A stretch of DNA of 32,626 bases, taken from NCBI GenBank assembly GCA_937873695.1, contig CALMYL010000027.1, forward strand, positions 1 through 32,626, given 5' to 3'. The notes under the pieces were generated by a model. The model saw only the letters and a program-made list of their open reading frames with translations, had not been told where the DNA came from and searched no databases. The position numbers and the translations under genes are program-made. Origin of the DNA: an uncultured Ignavibacteria bacterium. Its GTDB lineage: Bacteria > Bacteroidota > Ignavibacteria > Tepidaquicellales > OLB5. This document shows positions 30,944-32,626 of this stretch, piece after piece. The stretch's first letter is position 1; each line of letters opens with the position of its first letter.

Positions 30944-31843
30944 TTACATGATCGAATAATTTGGATTATCCATTATTTCAATAATATTTTCTCGTTCGAC
31001 ATCATTTATTTCTTCATACACCTCTTCTAATTGATCAATAAAGTTATCTTTCTTAATATCATTCTCCAAACCCAATATTACTTCTTGAAAACTATTATCG
31101 AATGCAATTGGTTTCAAAGTTTTTACAATTTTCTTTAATTCAGAATCTTCATTATTATTCAACAAAAATATTATCATTTCTTTCAAGGCTAAACGTTCCT
31201 TTATAAAATTATATTCTTTTCTAATAAATATTTTATATGATTTTGATTGAGAATTTTGCTCATAAGTGTATATGTTTAATTCACTGCATTTATTCACTAT
31301 TAAATCATACAACAAACTGCAAATCTTCCCTAACATAATGCCAAATTTAATTTTAACCTCATCAGAATTAGGGGTAGCAAAAAAATCATCTTCAGAAATT
31401 TCTACACCAAAATATTTATTGAAATATTTCATCAATTCGGTTTTTTCATTTACAAATATATTTGTATTAGATATAGAATATCTATCGTATCGTAGGTCAT
31501 TATAGAATTTATTAAGTAAATCTAAAAAAGAAATATGTTCTTTTCCTATTTTGATATCTTCAAATTTTTTAAGTCTATTAATCAATAATTGATGGTTATG
31601 ATTTTTCAATTCTTTTTCTAATTTTTTCAAATCTTCATATGATTCATTTTCAATCAAAATAACTGAAATCTTTAGAAGTCTTTCTATGCCTACTGAAATA
31701 TTATACAAAAATTCGAAAACATTTGGTTCTTCAGTAAAGAATTCAATATTATCCAAAGATTTTAAACCATTGTAAATAAAATTCCCCGAAACGGACAATT
31801 CAGTTCCTAAATTAAAATTTAACCAAAATTCTTTTTTATTCAT
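30944..31843 (-). CDS. Uncharacterised helical protein, possibly HEPN-like, paired with the OLD-TOPRIM gene
   Basis: A 299-residue, lysine- and asparagine-rich, mostly helical protein that I do not recognise with certainty. The N-terminal half has features seen in HEPN-type folds: FEFLYNISVGIERLLKISVI (about 43-62), a conserved-looking HNHQLL (82-87), and LRYDRYSI (117-124) at the end of a helix. It lacks a clear catalytic Rx4-6H motif, so RNase activity cannot be claimed. The C-terminal part (about 195-299) is charged and acidic. It begins 28 bases after the TOPRIM gene's stop on the same strand, so the two are very likely one operon. Confidence 0.5.
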   Translation of the reverse strand: MNKKEFWLNFNLGTELSVSGNFIYNGLKSLDNIEFFTEEPNVFEFLYNISVGIERLLKISVILIENESYEDLKKLEKELKNHNHQLLINRLKKFEDIKIGKEHISFLDLLNKFYNDLRYDRYSISNTNIFVNEKTELMKYFNKYFGVEISEDDFFATPNSDEVKIKFGIMLGKICSLLYDLIVNKCSELNIYTYEQNSQSKSYKIFIRKEYNFIKERLALKEMIIFLLNNNEDSELKKIVKTLKPIAFDNSFQEVILGLENDIKKDNFIDQLEEVYEEINDVERENIIEIMDNPNYSIM

Positions 31844-31871
31844 ACAATTGTTATTTCAATTAATCAAATTA

Positions 31872-32582
31872 TCAATAAAAAATATTTTTATTCCACATAT
31901 TAATTTTTTCAACGACTTCAACTAATTTTGCAGATAATTTTAAATCTTCCTTCAAGTTTTCTAAAGTAATATTCCTAGTTATTTTTTCTGCAAAAAGCAC
32001 TTTATTGTTTTGGAATTTGCTACCTTCACCTTTTTTAAATGCATCTAAATATTTAGGAAAATTAGCAAAATTACCTAATGGTTTCATATCCCTCGTATCA
32101 TACATTTTGTTTAGTGTTTCAATATGAATATAATTTTCTATTTCTCTTCCATCTGTTACCCAAGCGTAGCCATTAATGTCAATTATTTCCTTTATAATTC
32201 TTAACTTAGTATTGTTAAGTACATCATCTTTTTTATGTTTATCACTATCAATAATCATTACCGCATTTTTATTTATTTTAAGAATATTAATCGAATCATT
32301 TTCTTTATCCTGTAATTCAGTTGAAAGATGATACAATAGTCTACCTCCATAAAACATACATTGGTAATGACTACCTTCTTTTATTTTTCCTTCCGTCCAA
32401 AGCTCAATCCATCTATTAAAATATATTCTATCTGAAGGACCTTCTACCCAAACAATACAATTTGATTGTAATAAATCACTTGCTCGTACATCTAAATCAT
32501 CTAAGATTCCTTTATTTTCAATATATGAAGTAACTTTAATAATCTTAGATTCTTTAGAATTATGAGTAACATTGGAATGCCC
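31872..32582 (-). pseudogene. OLD-family TOPRIM nuclease, N-terminal ATPase part missing or frameshifted
   Basis: The frame ending at 31872 continues upstream of its first ATG (32357) to a TGA at 32583-32585. That upstream part encodes the start of a TOPRIM domain: LDVRASDLLQSNCIVWVEGP, then SDRIYFNRW, typical of OLD-like ATP-dependent endonucleases. The domain then continues with IIDSD (32236-32250) and GREIENYI (about 32125-32148), which complete the acidic metal-binding set. OLD proteins carry an ABC-type ATPase before this domain, but here a TGA interrupts the frame just after a run of seven T (minus strand). Either a frameshift or sequencing error splits the gene, or this is a decayed fragment; the ATPase may lie beyond the window. 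Initiation at ATG 32357 would delete the first TOPRIM glutamate. Confidence 0.7.
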
Positions 32583-32626
32583 TCAAAAAAATGGACAAAA
32601 AATTAAGAGTGATAATTTAAGTTTTC

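Overview
The window looks like a chromosomal segment from the Bacteroidota/Chlorobiota/Ignavibacteriota side of the bacterial tree. This is inferred, not proven. The hints are signal peptides ending in ...SAQ, ...FSQ and ...AFAQ, a promoter of the Bacteroidota -33/-7 type (TTTG, 20 bases, TAnnTTTG) in front of higBA, many TTG start codons, and many palindromic intergenic repeats. Housekeeping genes are moderately GC-poor, while several accessory blocks are much more AT-rich. Both ends of the window cut through genes.

Layout. 1-2777 is an AT-rich accessory block: a cut membrane protein, then a convergent pair made of a membrane-anchored coiled-coil protein and a PD-(D/E)XK nuclease-like protein. 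2904-3623 is an exported beta-carbonic anhydrase. 3726-7599 holds small genes, including three toxin-antitoxin pairs (higBA, UPF0175/DUF3368, hicBA) mixed with TfoX-N, HIT, DUF1697 and DinB-like genes. 7645-11002 is a glucan-processing pair (GH57 and GH77 malQ). 11015-14400 is a four-gene minus-strand run (Nudix-like, TPR, exported HExxH metallopeptidase, PPK2). 14654-17842 is a second AT-rich block: a restriction-endonuclease/STAND NTPase fusion and an HNH-like gene, probably defence. 18093-26482 is mostly conserved metabolism on the minus strand: glutaryl-CoA dehydrogenase, HflX, an exported S8 peptidase, lipoyl synthase LipA, two DUF4870 membrane proteins and a lipoylated E2 acyltransferase. 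LipA makes the cofactor that E2 carries. 26914-28502 is an outer-membrane-like protein with an MBL-fold lipoprotein. 28908-30704 is a DEAD-box RNA helicase. 30944-32582 is a third AT-rich block with an OLD-family TOPRIM nuclease fragment and an uncharacterised partner.

Between genes there are two strong intrinsic terminators (after the acyl-CoA dehydrogenase and after the helicase), a tandem second terminator, and several families of hairpin repeats. The most striking are a five-copy array of the 11-bp palindrome TCGTGSCACGA at 28523-28795, a duplicated composite spacer around the S8 peptidase gene, and a hairpin flanked by 17-bp direct repeats at 14409-14504.

The best candidates for little-described systems are three two-gene modules: membrane coiled-coil protein plus PD-(D/E)XK nuclease (910-2777), HNH plus REase-STAND (14654-17842), and OLD-TOPRIM plus a HEPN-like partner (30944-32582). 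No tRNA, rRNA, CRISPR array, transposase or integrase gene was recognised.
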